DNA of 42,638 nt from contig NZ_PJME01000069.1 in the NCBI RefSeq assembly GCF_002954775.1, positions 1 through 42,638 of the forward strand, given 5' to 3'. Shown piece by piece: positions 34,810 through 42,638 of the stretch. Made by a program: the position numbers and the translations under genes. Numbering within the stretch: position 1 is the first letter of the stretch; each line of letters begins with the position of its first letter. The notes under the pieces are model-generated. The model was not told the origin of the DNA and ran no database searches. It saw only the letters and a program-made list of their open reading frames with translations. This stretch comes from Streptomyces geranii. Lineage in GTDB: Bacteria > Actinomycetota > Actinomycetes > Streptomycetales > Streptomycetaceae.

Positions 34810-36213
34810 ATGACCACCTCACAGAACGCCGCCCAGCAGCAGCCCACGGCGACCGGCGAACCGGGCCCCGAGGCCACCGCCCCGGCTCCGAGTCCGGCAC
34901 CGGATCCGACTCCGGCTGCGGCCCCGGCTCCTGACCCGACGGCAACCGTCCCCTCCCTCAGTGCCGTTGCCCCGTCCGTGGCCGAGCCCGCATCGAGAGC
35001 ACTGCTCACACCGGGAGCGGCAGCCGAGCCCGCGTCGGCCCCCGCCCCGGATCACGAACCGGACCCGGAGACCCAGCCCGACCCGGAGGCCCAGCCCGAC
35101 CCCGAGGCCCAGCCGGAGTCCGAGGCCCAGTCGGCCGCCACCGCCGCCGCCGCCACCGCCGCCACTTCCGCTGCCGGAGCCGCCTCCACAGCCGAAGGCG
35201 CGGCCTCAGCCTCAGCCGAAGGCGAGCCCCCCGCCGGTGCCGACGCGGCCAGCGCCGCCGCCGACCCCGATGTCGTCACCGCGGGCGACGACTCCGACGG
35301 TGGCACCGCCGCCACCGCCCGGGACGGCCACCCCGGCCGCCCGTCCAAGGCGATCCTGGCCGCCGCGGCCATCGCGGGCGCCCTCCTCGTGTCCGTGCCG
35401 TTCCTGGTCAGCACCCGCAACAACGACTCCACCACGGTCCGTTCGGCGAACGGCAGCACCGCGGACACCGTGCTGGGCGACTCGCTGGACGGCGCGGCCC
35501 CAGGCGCCTTCGAGTCGGCCGAGCCGAAGCCGGGCACCGGAAAGGCGTCGCCGTCGAAGGCCTCGCAGAGCCCCGCCAAGTCCGGTGCCAAGGGCGCGGC
35601 GGGCGGCGCGGCCCCGGTCGCCGGTGCGGGCGGGAGCGGTGCCGGCACCGGGAGCAAGGGGCAGAGCACGGGCTCCGGCAGCGGCTCGGGATCAGGCTCG
35701 GGTTCGTCCAAGGGTTCCACCTCCTCCGGTTCGAAGAGCAGCACCACGTCCGGCACCAAGGGCACGACCAGCGGCGGCACTTCGACCGACAGCGGCGGCA
35801 CGGCCGCGAAGCCGACCCCGACCGTCGTCCCGGGCGCGATCATCTTCAGCCACGCGTCCAACAAGTGCATCGACGTCGTCGGCGACAAGGGCAAGGACGG
35901 CGCCGCGCTGGAGATCTGGACGTGCAACGGCAAGGCGCAACAGAAGTGGATATTCCACTCCGACGGCACCGTGCGCGCCTTCGGCCTGTGCATGGACGTC
36001 GCCTGGGGCTCCACGGCCGACGGCGCGGTCATCCAGCTGGCCAAGTGCAGCGGCAACCCGGCCCAGAAGTTCATCCTCGCCCAGCCGAACGACCTGGTGA
36101 ATCCGCAGGCGAACAAGTGCGTCGACGTGAAGGACCAGAAGACCGCCAACGGCACCCGGCTCCAGCTGTGGACGTGCAACGGCCAGCCCAACCAGAAGTG
36201 GACCGCCCGCTGA
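34810..36213 (+). CDS. Membrane-anchored ricin B-type lectin domain protein
   Basis: This 467-aa protein has an N-terminal disordered Ala/Pro/Glu-rich region (1-178) with a QPDPEA tandem repeat, one membrane helix (about 180-200, AILAAAAIAGALLVSVPFLV), a Gly/Ser-rich stalk (to about 340), and a C-terminal beta-trefoil lectin domain. The lectin part has three Q-x-[WF] repeats (QQKWIF, AQKFIL, NQKWTA) and Cys pairs, typical of ricin B (CBM13) folds that bind galactose or related sugars. AGGAGG is 5 nt before ATG 34810. It lies 158 bp after the giant gene on the same strand. It would display a carbohydrate-binding domain outside the cell; a role in holding target cells or the exported protein is inference. 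It does not look like an immunity protein. Confidence 0.88.
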   Translation: MTTSQNAAQQQPTATGEPGPEATAPAPSPAPDPTPAAAPAPDPTATVPSLSAVAPSVAEPASRALLTPGAAAEPASAPAPDHEPDPETQPDPEAQPDPEAQPESEAQSAATAAAATAATSAAGAASTAEGAASASAEGEPPAGADAASAAADPDVVTAGDDSDGGTAATARDGHPGRPSKAILAAAAIAGALLVSVPFLVSTRNNDSTTVRSANGSTADTVLGDSLDGAAPGAFESAEPKPGTGKASPSKASQSPAKSGAKGAAGGAAPVAGAGGSGAGTGSKGQSTGSGSGSGSGSGSSKGSTSSGSKSSTTSGTKGTTSGGTSTDSGGTAAKPTPTVVPGAIIFSHASNKCIDVVGDKGKDGAALEIWTCNGKAQQKWIFHSDGTVRAFGLCMDVAWGSTADGAVIQLAKCSGNPAQKFILAQPNDLVNPQANKCVDVKDQKTANGTRLQLWTCNGQPNQKWTAR

Positions 36214-36304
36214 CCCCGCCGCCGGTCCCGAGCCACTGACCCATCAGGCGTTTTTCGCTCTGCGTGGGCGGCTTTTCGCTGTGTGTGGGCGAAATCTCGT
36301 CCTT

Positions 36305-36330
36305 CCTGGTGGCCGACGAAGATCACCAGG
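36305..36330 (+). terminator. Hairpin after the lectin gene, candidate terminator
   Basis: CCTGGTG (36305-36311) pairs with CACCAGG (36324-36330) across a 12-base loop. A second weak stem, TTTCGC with GCGAAA, is at 36274-36294. Either could end the T7SS-side transcript. Both are modest and lack a U tract. Confidence 0.3.
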
Positions 36331-36401
36331 TCAGGGGCGTCGGCCCCGGATCCGACACGCCCGGAAAAGCCCCTGTACAGCGGCCCCGCGTGGCAGACCG
36401 A

Positions 36402-36430
36402 CTGGCGCGAGCCTAGCCTCGTACTAAAAT
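36402..36430 (+). promoter_or_regulatory. Weak candidate promoter for the pls-type operon
   Basis: TAAAAT (36425-36430) is a good -10 in otherwise GC-rich sequence. CTGGCG (36402-36407), 17 nt upstream, is only a partial -35 match. The position, about 105 nt before the start codon, suits a promoter for the operon, but evidence is limited to the -10. Confidence 0.3.
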
Positions 36431-36534
36431 TTCCGGCTTGTTACGGAACGGAGCTGGAGCAGGACAACCCCAGGCAGACCTGCGGGCCCCCGCCAGCGCC
36501 CCGGAATGTCTCCGGGAACGAGACGCGAGGACTG

Positions 36535-39500
36535 ATGGCAGCCATTCACGAGAGCAGTGCTCTCGGTCTGCTCGAAGAAGAGATCCGCGAGCGGTTCGGC
36601 GACACGGCACGTTTCTCCGCGGGGCCCGCCGCCTCGCCCCGCACGCTCGTCGACGTCTTCGACGCCACCGTACGTTCGTACCCGAACGAACCCGCCCTCG
36701 ACGACGGCACGACCTCTCTCACCTACCGCGCGCTCGCCGTCGAGGTGGAGAGCGTACGACGTCGGCTGAGCGCCGCCGGTGTCGGGCTCGGGGACCGCGT
36801 CGGGGTCCGGGTGCCGTCCGGGACCAATGAGCTGTACGTCGCCATCCTGGCCGTACTGGCCGCCGGCGCCGCCTATGTTCCCGTGGACGCCGAGGACCCG
36901 GACGAGCGGGCCGAGCTGGTGTTCGGCGAGGCCGAGGTGCGGGCCGTCGTCGGGGCCGGGTGCGAGATCACCGTGCCCGGCGGGCGCAGCGAGCTGCCCG
37001 CACGCCGTCCCGGCACCGAGCACGACGCCTGGATCATCTTCACCTCCGGCTCCACCGGCAAGCCCAAGGGCGTCGCCGTCAGCCACCGCAGCGCCGCCGC
37101 CTTCGTGGACGCCGAGGCCGCCCTCTTCCTCACCGACGACCCCGTGGGACCCGGCGACCGGGTCATGGCGGGCCTCTCCGTGGCCTTCGACGCCTCCTGC
37201 GAGGAGATGTGGCTGGCCTGGCGCTACGGCGCCTGCCTGGTGCCCGTACCGCGCTCCCAGGTCCGCAGCGGCGCCGACCTGGGTCCCTGGCTGGTCGAGC
37301 AGGAGATCTCGGTCGTCTCGACCGTGCCCACGCTGGCCGCGCTGTGGGAGCCCGAGACCCTCAACGACGTACGCCTGCTGATCTTCGGCGGCGAGGCCTG
37401 CCCGCCCGAGCTGGTGCAGCGGCTGGTCACCGAGGGCCGCGAGGTGTGGAACACCTACGGGCCCACCGAGGCCACCGTCGTCGCCTGTGCCTCCCTGATG
37501 ACCGGCGACGAGCCGATCCGCATCGGGCTGCCCCTCAACGGCTGGGAACTCGCCGTCGTCGACGAGGCCGGGGAGCCCGTCGCCATGGGGGCCAGCGGTC
37601 AGCTGGTGATCGGTGGAGTCGGGCTTGCCCGCTACCTCGACGCGGAGAAGGACGCCGAGAAATACGCACCGCTCGAATCCCTCGGCTGGGAGCGGGCCTA
37701 CCGCAGCGGTGACCTCGTCAAGGCCGAGCCCGAGGGGCTGATCTTCCTCGGCCGCGCCGACGAGCAGATCAAGCTCGGTGGCCGCCGGATCGAGCTGGGC
37801 GAGGTCGACTCGGCCCTCCAGGCGCTGCCCGGGGTCGCCGGTGCCGCAGCCGCCGTACGGACCGCGCGCAGCGGCAACCAGCTGCTCGTCGGCTATGTCG
37901 TGACGCAGGACGGCTGGGACCAGGCCGCCGCCGTGGAGCGGCTGCGCGCCGAGCTGCCCGCCGCCCTGGTGCCGCTGCTCGCGCCGGTCGACGACCTGCC
38001 GACCCGTACGTCCGGCAAGGTCGACCGCAACGCCCTGCCCTGGCCGCTGGAGGGCATGGAGACCGGTCCCGCCGCCCAGCTGTACGGCACGGAGGCGTGG
38101 CTCGCCGAGCAGTGGAGCGAGGTCCTCGGCATCCCCGTGGGCAGCGCGGCCGACGACTTCTTCTCGATCGGCGGCAGCAGCCTCGCCGCCGCCCAGCTGA
38201 CCACCCGGCTGCGCACCCGCTACCCGAGCGCGGCCGTCCTCGACATCTACCAGCAGCCCGTGCTGCGCGCGCTCGCCCGCCACCTGGAGGAGTCCGCGCA
38301 GGACGACACCAGCGGTCGGATCATCGCCCCGGTACCGCTGCGCGCCAAGGCGCTCCAGCTCGTCCTCCTGGTCCCGCTCTTCACGCTGCTCGGCCTGCGG
38401 TGGGCGGTCGCGCTGGCCGCCGCCGGGAACGTACTGCACTGGTTCGGTGCGTATCCGTGGGCGCCGAGCACGTCGTGGTGGGCGGTCGCGGCCGGGGCGG
38501 CCGTGTTCTTCTCCCCGCCCGGGCGGCTCGCGCTCGCGGCCGGTGGCGCGCGCCTGCTGCTGCGCGGCGTGAAGCCGGGGCGCTACCCGCGCGGTGGCAG
38601 CGTGCACCTGCGGCTCTGGACGGCCGAGCGGCTCGCCGAGTTCAGCGGCGCGACCTCGCTGACCGGGGCCTGGCTGGAGCGGTACGCGCGTGCGCTGGGC
38701 GGCAAGGTCGGGGCGGACGTCGATCTGCACTCGCTGCCGCCGGTCACCGGCATGCTCAAGCTGGGGCGTGGCGCGGCCGTCGAGTCCGAGGTGGATCTTT
38801 CCGGCCACTGGCTGGACGGGGACCGGCTGGAGATCGGCACCGTCAAGGTGGGCGCCGGTGCCGTGGTCGGCACGCGCAGTCTGCTCTTCCCGGGGGCCCG
38901 GGTCGGCAAGCGGGCCGAGGTGGCACCGGGTTCGGCGGTCGTCGGGACCGTGCCGACCGGGCAGCGCTGGGCCGGGGCTCCGGCCGTCAAGCTGGGCAAG
39001 GCCAAGCGGAACTGGCCGAAGGAGCGTCCGCAGCGCGGGCGTGCCTGGCGGGCCATGTACGGCATCACCGGTTTCGCGCTGAGCGCCCTGCCGGTCGCGG
39101 CCGGTGTGGTCGCGCTGCTGGTCACCAGCCTGTTCGTCGACCCGAGCGCCGGGCTCGGCGCCGCTCTGCGGGGCGTCGCGCTCGCTCTCGTACCGGCCAC
39201 GCTGGCCTTCGGTCTCGCGTACGCGCTGGTGCTGCTGATCTCCGTACGGCTGCTGAGCCTGGGCCTGCGCGAGGGTACGCATCCCACGCACAGCCGGATC
39301 GGCTGGCAGGCCTGGACGGTCACCCAGCTCATGGACCGCTCCCGCGAGACCCTCTTCCCGCTGTACGCCGGGCTGATCACGCCGGTGTGGCTGCGGCTGC
39401 TCGGGATGCGCATCGGGCGCGGTGCCGAGGTGTCGACCGTGCTGGCGCTGCCGAGCCTGACGACCGTCGGCGAGGGTGCGTTTCTGGCCGACGACACGCT

Positions 39501-40410
39501 GACCGCGCCGTACGAGCTGGGCGGTGGCTGGCTGCGGATCGGGCGGGCCGAGATCGGGCGGCGGGCCTTCCTGGGCAACTCCGGGATGACCGCGCCGGGC
39601 CGCTCGGTGCCCGACGGCGGGCTGGTCGGGGTGCTGTCGGCAACGCCGAAGAAGGCGAAGAAGGGCAGCTCGTACCTGGGGCTGCCCCCGGTGAAGCTGC
39701 CCCGGTCCACCTCCGGCGGCGACCAGAGCCGTACGTACGACCCGCCCGCGCATCTGCTGTGGGCGCGGGCGCTGGTGGAGCTGTTCCGGATCGTGCCGGT
39801 GTTCTGCTCGGCGGGTCTTGCCGTGCTGACGGTCGCCGTGTTCAGTGTGCTCGGTGGCTGGTTCTGGCTGCTGGGCGGAGTGGTCCTGCTCGGCGTCGGC
39901 GCGCTCGGCTGCGCCCTGTCCATCGTCGCGAAGTGGGTGCTCGTGGGGCGCCACCGCGCCGGTGAGCACCCGCTGTGGAGCGGCTTCGTGTGGCGCAACG
40001 AGCTGGCGGACACCTTCGTCGAGGTCGTCGCCGTGCCGTGGCTCGCGGGTTCCGTGCCGGGTACGCCGGTGATGTCGGCGTGGCTGCGCGGGCTCGGCGC
40101 GCACATCGGGAAGGGGGTCTGGGTGGAGAGCTACTGGCTGCCCGAGACCGACCTGGTGACCATCGGGGACGCGGCCACCGTGAACCGTGGCTGCGTGCTC
40201 CAGACACACCTCTTCCACGACCGGATCTTGCGGACGGATACTGTGGTCCTCCGTGAGGGCGCGACGCTGGGTCCTGGCGGGATCGTCCTGCCCGGTTCCA
40301 CGGTCGGGGCCCGGTCCACTCTGGGTCCCGCGTCGCTGGTCATGGCGGCGGAGTCCGTTCCCGACGACACCCGCTGGCTGGGCAACCCGATCGAGTCATG
40401 GCGTTCCTGA
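36535..40410 (+). CDS. Pls/PosA-type nonribosomal peptide synthetase-like enzyme
   Basis: This 1291-aa protein has the layout of epsilon-poly-L-lysine synthetase (Pls): adenylation domain (about 40-520), thiolation domain, then membrane helices alternating with three soluble C-terminal domains. Adenylation motifs seen are FTSGSTGKPKG, FDASCEEMW (Asp for binding an amino group), NTYGPTEATV, YRSGDLVK, GRADEQIKLGGRRIELGE and RTSGKVDR. The carrier motif IGGSSL gives phosphopantetheine Ser549. Hydrophobic pairs lie at about 606-660, 843-905 and 1079-1150. Two soluble domains show hexapeptide-repeat (left-handed beta helix) character (VGAGAVVGTRSLLFPGARVG). Members make amino-acid homopolymers or related products at the membrane; the substrate cannot be read here. 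GAGG is 4 nt before ATG 36535. The stop overlaps the next gene by 13 nt. Confidence 0.92.
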   Translation: MAAIHESSALGLLEEEIRERFGDTARFSAGPAASPRTLVDVFDATVRSYPNEPALDDGTTSLTYRALAVEVESVRRRLSAAGVGLGDRVGVRVPSGTNELYVAILAVLAAGAAYVPVDAEDPDERAELVFGEAEVRAVVGAGCEITVPGGRSELPARRPGTEHDAWIIFTSGSTGKPKGVAVSHRSAAAFVDAEAALFLTDDPVGPGDRVMAGLSVAFDASCEEMWLAWRYGACLVPVPRSQVRSGADLGPWLVEQEISVVSTVPTLAALWEPETLNDVRLLIFGGEACPPELVQRLVTEGREVWNTYGPTEATVVACASLMTGDEPIRIGLPLNGWELAVVDEAGEPVAMGASGQLVIGGVGLARYLDAEKDAEKYAPLESLGWERAYRSGDLVKAEPEGLIFLGRADEQIKLGGRRIELGEVDSALQALPGVAGAAAAVRTARSGNQLLVGYVVTQDGWDQAAAVERLRAELPAALVPLLAPVDDLPTRTSGKVDRNALPWPLEGMETGPAAQLYGTEAWLAEQWSEVLGIPVGSAADDFFSIGGSSLAAAQLTTRLRTRYPSAAVLDIYQQPVLRALARHLEESAQDDTSGRIIAPVPLRAKALQLVLLVPLFTLLGLRWAVALAAAGNVLHWFGAYPWAPSTSWWAVAAGAAVFFSPPGRLALAAGGARLLLRGVKPGRYPRGGSVHLRLWTAERLAEFSGATSLTGAWLERYARALGGKVGADVDLHSLPPVTGMLKLGRGAAVESEVDLSGHWLDGDRLEIGTVKVGAGAVVGTRSLLFPGARVGKRAEVAPGSAVVGTVPTGQRWAGAPAVKLGKAKRNWPKERPQRGRAWRAMYGITGFALSALPVAAGVVALLVTSLFVDPSAGLGAALRGVALALVPATLAFGLAYALVLLISVRLLSLGLREGTHPTHSRIGWQAWTVTQLMDRSRETLFPLYAGLITPVWLRLLGMRIGRGAEVSTVLALPSLTTVGEGAFLADDTLTAPYELGGGWLRIGRAEIGRRAFLGNSGMTAPGRSVPDGGLVGVLSATPKKAKKGSSYLGLPPVKLPRSTSGGDQSRTYDPPAHLLWARALVELFRIVPVFCSAGLAVLTVAVFSVLGGWFWLLGGVVLLGVGALGCALSIVAKWVLVGRHRAGEHPLWSGFVWRNELADTFVEVVAVPWLAGSVPGTPVMSAWLRGLGAHIGKGVWVESYWLPETDLVTIGDAATVNRGCVLQTHLFHDRILRTDTVVLREGATLGPGGIVLPGSTVGARSTLGPASLVMAAESVPDDTRWLGNPIESWRS

Positions 40411-41885
40411 AGGCGGTGGGCGCGGCTCGTTCGGGTACCGGGGCGGGGGAGGGTGCATCTCCGGCACCACGTACGAGCACAGCGCAGGGAGCAGACTCAG
40501 CAGTGAGCGTTCAGCAGACAGTGGGTTCGGACCCGTACTTTCCGGCAAACGGTGACGCCCGTTACCGGGTGCACCGGTACGAGCTCGCGCTGGACTACCG
40601 CCCGGGACCGAACCGGCTGGCGGGCACGGCCCGGATCAACGCGATAGCGGGCCGGTCCCCGCTCGTCGAATTCCAGCTGAACCTGGGCGACTTCAAGATC
40701 GGCCGGGTCCGGGTGGACGGCAAGGCGGCGCACTACACGCACCGGGGCGGCAGGCTCCGTATCCGCCCCGCGAAGCCGCTGCGGACCGGGGCCGCGTTCA
40801 CCGTCGAGGTGCACTGGGCGGGCAACCCCAAGCCGGTCAGCAGCCCCTGGGGCGGGCTCGGCTGGGAGGAACTGGAGGACGGGGCGCTGGTCGCGAGCCA
40901 GCCGATCGGGGCGCCCTCCTGGTACCCGTGCAACGACCGGCCCGCCGACAAGGCGTCCTACCAGATCTCGATCACCACGCCCTCGGCGTACTCGGTGGTG
41001 GCCGGCGGCCGGCTGCTCACGCGGACCACGAAGGCGTCCACGACCACCTGGGTGTACGAGCAGTCGGCGCCGACGTCGAGCTATCTGGTCGGGCTGTCGA
41101 TCGGCAAGTACCAGACCGTGCTCCTCGGCGATCCGGGGCTCGGCGGGGTGCCCCAACACGGGCACATTCCGGCCGAGTTGCTGCCCGAGTTCTCCCGGGA
41201 CTTCGCCCGCCAGCCCGCCATGATGGAACTGTTCCAGGAGCTGTTCGGGCCGTACCCCTTCGGCGAGTACGCGGTCGTGGTGACCGAGGAGGAACTCGAC
41301 GTCCCCGTCGAGGCACAGGGGTTGTCACTGTTCGGCGCCAACCACGTGGACGGCGCCCGGAGTTCGGAACGGCTCGTCGCGCACGAACTGGCCCACCAGT
41401 GGTTCGGCAACAGCGTGTCCATCGCGGACTGGCGGCACATCTGGCTGAACGAGGGGTTCGCCAAGTACGCGGAGTGGCTGTGGTCCGAGCGCTCGGGCGG
41501 ACGCAGCGCACAGCAACACGCCGCCGTGGCGCACCGGTTGCTGTCCGGACGGCCACAGGATCTCCGACTGGCCGATCCCGGCCGGAAGTTGATGTTCGAC
41601 GACCGGCTGTACCAGCGGGGCGGACTGACCGTGCACGCGGTGCGCTGCGCGCTGGGCGACGAGGCGTTCTTCAGGATGCTGCGCGGCTGGGCGGGGCTGC
41701 ACCGGGGCGGGTCGGTCAGCACGGCCACGTTCACGGCGTATGTGGCTCGCTTCGCCTCCGAGCCGCTGGACGAGCTGTTCGCCGCGTGGCTGTTCCGGGG
41801 GGCGCTGCCCGCGCTGCCCTCGGTGGCGGCGGCCGGGCCCCGGATGCCCGCACGGCCCTCCTATCCGCCGTCCACCACCGCGTAG
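40398..41885 (+). CDS. M1 family metallopeptidase
   Basis: This 495-aa protein has the zinc site HELAHQWFGN (H329, E330, H333) and the third ligand Glu352 in WLNEGFAKY, the HExxHx18E arrangement of M1 gluzincins. The usual GxMEN motif is VEAQG here: the amine-binding Glu is kept but the rest differs, which may change exopeptidase specificity. A typical N-terminal beta-saddle domain (YRVHRYELALDYRPG) precedes it. The C-terminal helical domain is short compared with ~850-aa M1 aminopeptidases. No signal peptide is seen, so it is probably cytoplasmic. ATG 40398 overlaps the end of the synthetase gene by 13 nt, implying translational coupling. GTG 40503, with GGGAG 11 nt upstream, is a serious alternative start. 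Its location suggests it acts with the synthetase, perhaps on its peptide product. Confidence 0.9.
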   Translation: MAFLKAVGAARSGTGAGEGASPAPRTSTAQGADSAVSVQQTVGSDPYFPANGDARYRVHRYELALDYRPGPNRLAGTARINAIAGRSPLVEFQLNLGDFKIGRVRVDGKAAHYTHRGGRLRIRPAKPLRTGAAFTVEVHWAGNPKPVSSPWGGLGWEELEDGALVASQPIGAPSWYPCNDRPADKASYQISITTPSAYSVVAGGRLLTRTTKASTTTWVYEQSAPTSSYLVGLSIGKYQTVLLGDPGLGGVPQHGHIPAELLPEFSRDFARQPAMMELFQELFGPYPFGEYAVVVTEEELDVPVEAQGLSLFGANHVDGARSSERLVAHELAHQWFGNSVSIADWRHIWLNEGFAKYAEWLWSERSGGRSAQQHAAVAHRLLSGRPQDLRLADPGRKLMFDDRLYQRGGLTVHAVRCALGDEAFFRMLRGWAGLHRGGSVSTATFTAYVARFASEPLDELFAAWLFRGALPALPSVAAAGPRMPARPSYPPSTTA

Positions 41886-41974
41886 GCCCGCGCGTCCGGG
41901 CGGCGACCGGAGGGTCGGGCGGTGCGGTGGGATGCGGTGGGGTGCGGTGCGAATGGTGCGGGAGAATGATGGCC

Positions 41975-42403
41975 ATGTCCCGACGCCCCGTGCGGCCCCG
42001 ACGCCAGCACGCCTCCGCCCCCGCTCACAGCTCCCCGTGTCCGTGCGGTCTCCCGGGCGCGTACGACGACTGCTGCGGCCGTTTCCACCGGGGCGAGGGC
42101 GCGGCGCCGACCGCCGAGGCCCTGATGCGTTCGCGCTACAGCGCCTTCGTGCGCCGGGACGAGCCCTACCTGCTGCGCACCTGGCACCCGCGCACCCGCC
42201 CCGCCGAGGTCGCGTTCGACCCGGGGCTGCGGTGGACGGGCCTGGAGATCCTCGCGACGGACGGCGGTACGGCGTTCCACAGCACCGGCACCGTGACCTT
42301 CCGGGCCTCCTACCGGGGCGGCGCGCTGAGTGAGCTGAGCCGGTTCGAGCGGGTCGACGGGGCCTGGGTGTACGTCGACGGGGACATCGACCCCGACGTC
42401 TAG
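41975..42403 (+). CDS. YchJ/UPF0225 family SEC-C motif protein
   Basis: This 142-aa protein begins with a zinc-binding SEC-C-like motif (CPCGLPGAYDDCCGRFH), then the family block ALMRSRYSAFVRRDEPYLL, TWHPRTRP and LRWTGLEIL, and ends FERVDGAWVYVDGD. YchJ proteins are small NTF2-like proteins of unknown precise role. ATG 41975 has GGGAG 10 nt upstream; ATG 41969 and 41966 are too close to that site. It lies 89 bp after the M1 gene on the same strand. Its stop codon TAG is part of the CTAG that bounds the MITE-like element just downstream. Confidence 0.9.
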   Translation: MSRRPVRPRRQHASAPAHSSPCPCGLPGAYDDCCGRFHRGEGAAPTAEALMRSRYSAFVRRDEPYLLRTWHPRTRPAEVAFDPGLRWTGLEILATDGGTAFHSTGTVTFRASYRGGALSELSRFERVDGAWVYVDGDIDPDV

Positions 42404-42516
42404 GTCCTGTCGTCAAATTCCCGTCGTCGCCCGTAGGGCGGCTCCGCGGCGTCCGGTGCGTGCTCTCGGCGTGCCGGGCGCCGCGGGGCAGGCGGGAATT
42501 TGACGACAGGGCCTAG
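42400..42516. mobile_element. MITE-like 109-bp element flanked by CTAG
   Basis: Bases 42404-42423 and 42493-42512 are inverted repeats matching at 19 of 20 positions (GTCCTGTCGTCAAATTCCCG against its complement). Each is flanked outside by CTAG (42400-42403 and 42513-42516). The inside is about 69 bp, with no gene. Short size, terminal inverted repeats and matching CTAG flanks fit a non-autonomous miniature element, possibly mobilised by an IS5-type transposase targeting CTAG. A rho-independent terminator for ychJ is the alternative reading; both may be true. Confidence 0.6.
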
Positions 42517-42638
42517 TAGGGCTTTGTTAGGTCTCTTGTCGCGGCGGCAGGCTGGTGCTTCTCTGCAGGGATGAGGGCAGATGAACTCTCAGCGTGTCGT
42601 GGCCGGTTGGAGGAGTTCGCCGGGGAGGTGTTCGCGCC
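42517..42638 (+). mobile_element. Left end of an IS701-like insertion sequence (cut by window end)
   Basis: Directly after CTAG 42513-42516 begins TAGGGCTTTGTTAGGTCTCT, resembling the terminal repeat of Streptomyces IS701-family elements, which insert at CTAG-like sites. A transposase start follows at 42571. The right end is outside the window. Confidence 0.55.
42571..42638 (+). CDS. IS701-like transposase, N-terminal fragment
   Basis: Only 22 codons are in the window, starting MRADELSACRGRLEEF. The pattern of a short helical leader with RLEEFAGEVFA matches the N-terminus of IS701-family DDE transposases of Streptomyces. GCAGGG precedes the ATG. The rest lies beyond the window, so whether it is intact is unknown. 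The call rests on a short stretch and on the CTAG junction. Confidence 0.55.
   Translation, partial: MRADELSACRGRLEEFAGEVFA

Larger units (their letters stand above)
36214..36534 (+). other. Intergenic region between lectin and pls-type gene
   Basis: This 321-bp gap holds no open frame with coding character. It has two related T-rich segments (CGTTTTTCGCTCTGCGTGGG and CTTTTCGCTGTGTGTGGG near 36250-36290), a hairpin at 36305-36330 and a candidate promoter near 36402-36430. It separates the T7SS-linked genes from the unrelated operon that follows. Confidence 0.7.

Noticed and set aside
36405..36440. Possible iron-box-like or operator palindrome before the pls-type gene
   Set aside because: GAGCCTAGCCTCG has only 4-bp arms and does not match the IdeR/DmdR consensus.
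40928..41974. Extension of the YchJ frame into the M1 gene
   Set aside because: The overlap is a shadow frame of the peptidase. GGGAG and ATG 41975 give the normal YchJ N-terminus.

Overview
The window is high-GC DNA with strongly biased third codon positions, Streptomyces-type ribosome binding sites and Streptomyces-type gene content, so it almost certainly comes from a Streptomyces or a close relative. It carries most of a type VII (ESX) secretion locus, a giant modular protein probably exported by it, a separate NRPS-like operon, and the start of an insertion sequence. The first ~190 bases look like a contig-end artefact: 123 bases repeat 8960-9082 exactly and then run into C and G homopolymers.

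Layout. 1-472: duplicated fragment, homopolymers, extragenic repeats and a hairpin, with no intact gene. 473-4450 (minus): eccC, the motor ATPase. 4673-7707 (plus): eccD and eccB, divergent from eccC. 7824-12684: two small WXG100-type proteins, an acidic 145-aa protein, an 889-aa repeat-rich AAWKG-like protein, a YbaB-like protein and a third WXG-type protein. 12692-34651: one reading frame of 7319 codons, over half the window. 34810-36213: membrane-anchored ricin-type lectin. 36535-42403: Pls/PosA-type NRPS-like enzyme, M1 metallopeptidase and YchJ-family protein. 42400-42638: a MITE-like inverted-repeat element sharing a CTAG with the left end of an IS701-like element whose transposase is cut by the window end.

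The main discovery candidate is the 7319-aa protein. Reading along it, I see: a WXG100/CpnT-like helical N-terminus; a Gly-Ser linker; a degenerate metzincin-like module; a Tiki/EreA/PMT-C2-like domain with both GxxH motifs; four metzincin-like modules with HEIGHQLGLRD zinc sites, the first three each followed by a ~550-residue alpha/beta domain of uncertain (possibly GT-B-like) fold; three acidic FGDF repeats; two homologous coiled coils; a ~1700-residue beta-rich region; a polyproline segment; and a C-terminal OTU-like cysteine protease domain. The sequence supports the modules and motifs. That this is a T7SS effector delivered to another cell, possibly eukaryotic, is inference.

How the genes may work together: EccB, EccC and EccD would form the membrane machine. 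The small WXG proteins would be substrates or targeting partners. The YbaB-like protein resembles the EspL group of ESX-associated factors. The giant protein and the AAWKG-like protein would be large cargo, and the lectin a surface adhesin. EccE and mycosin (MycP), normally needed, are not in this window. No immunity gene for the putative toxin is recognisable. The pls-M1-ychJ group looks like an unrelated neighbouring operon.
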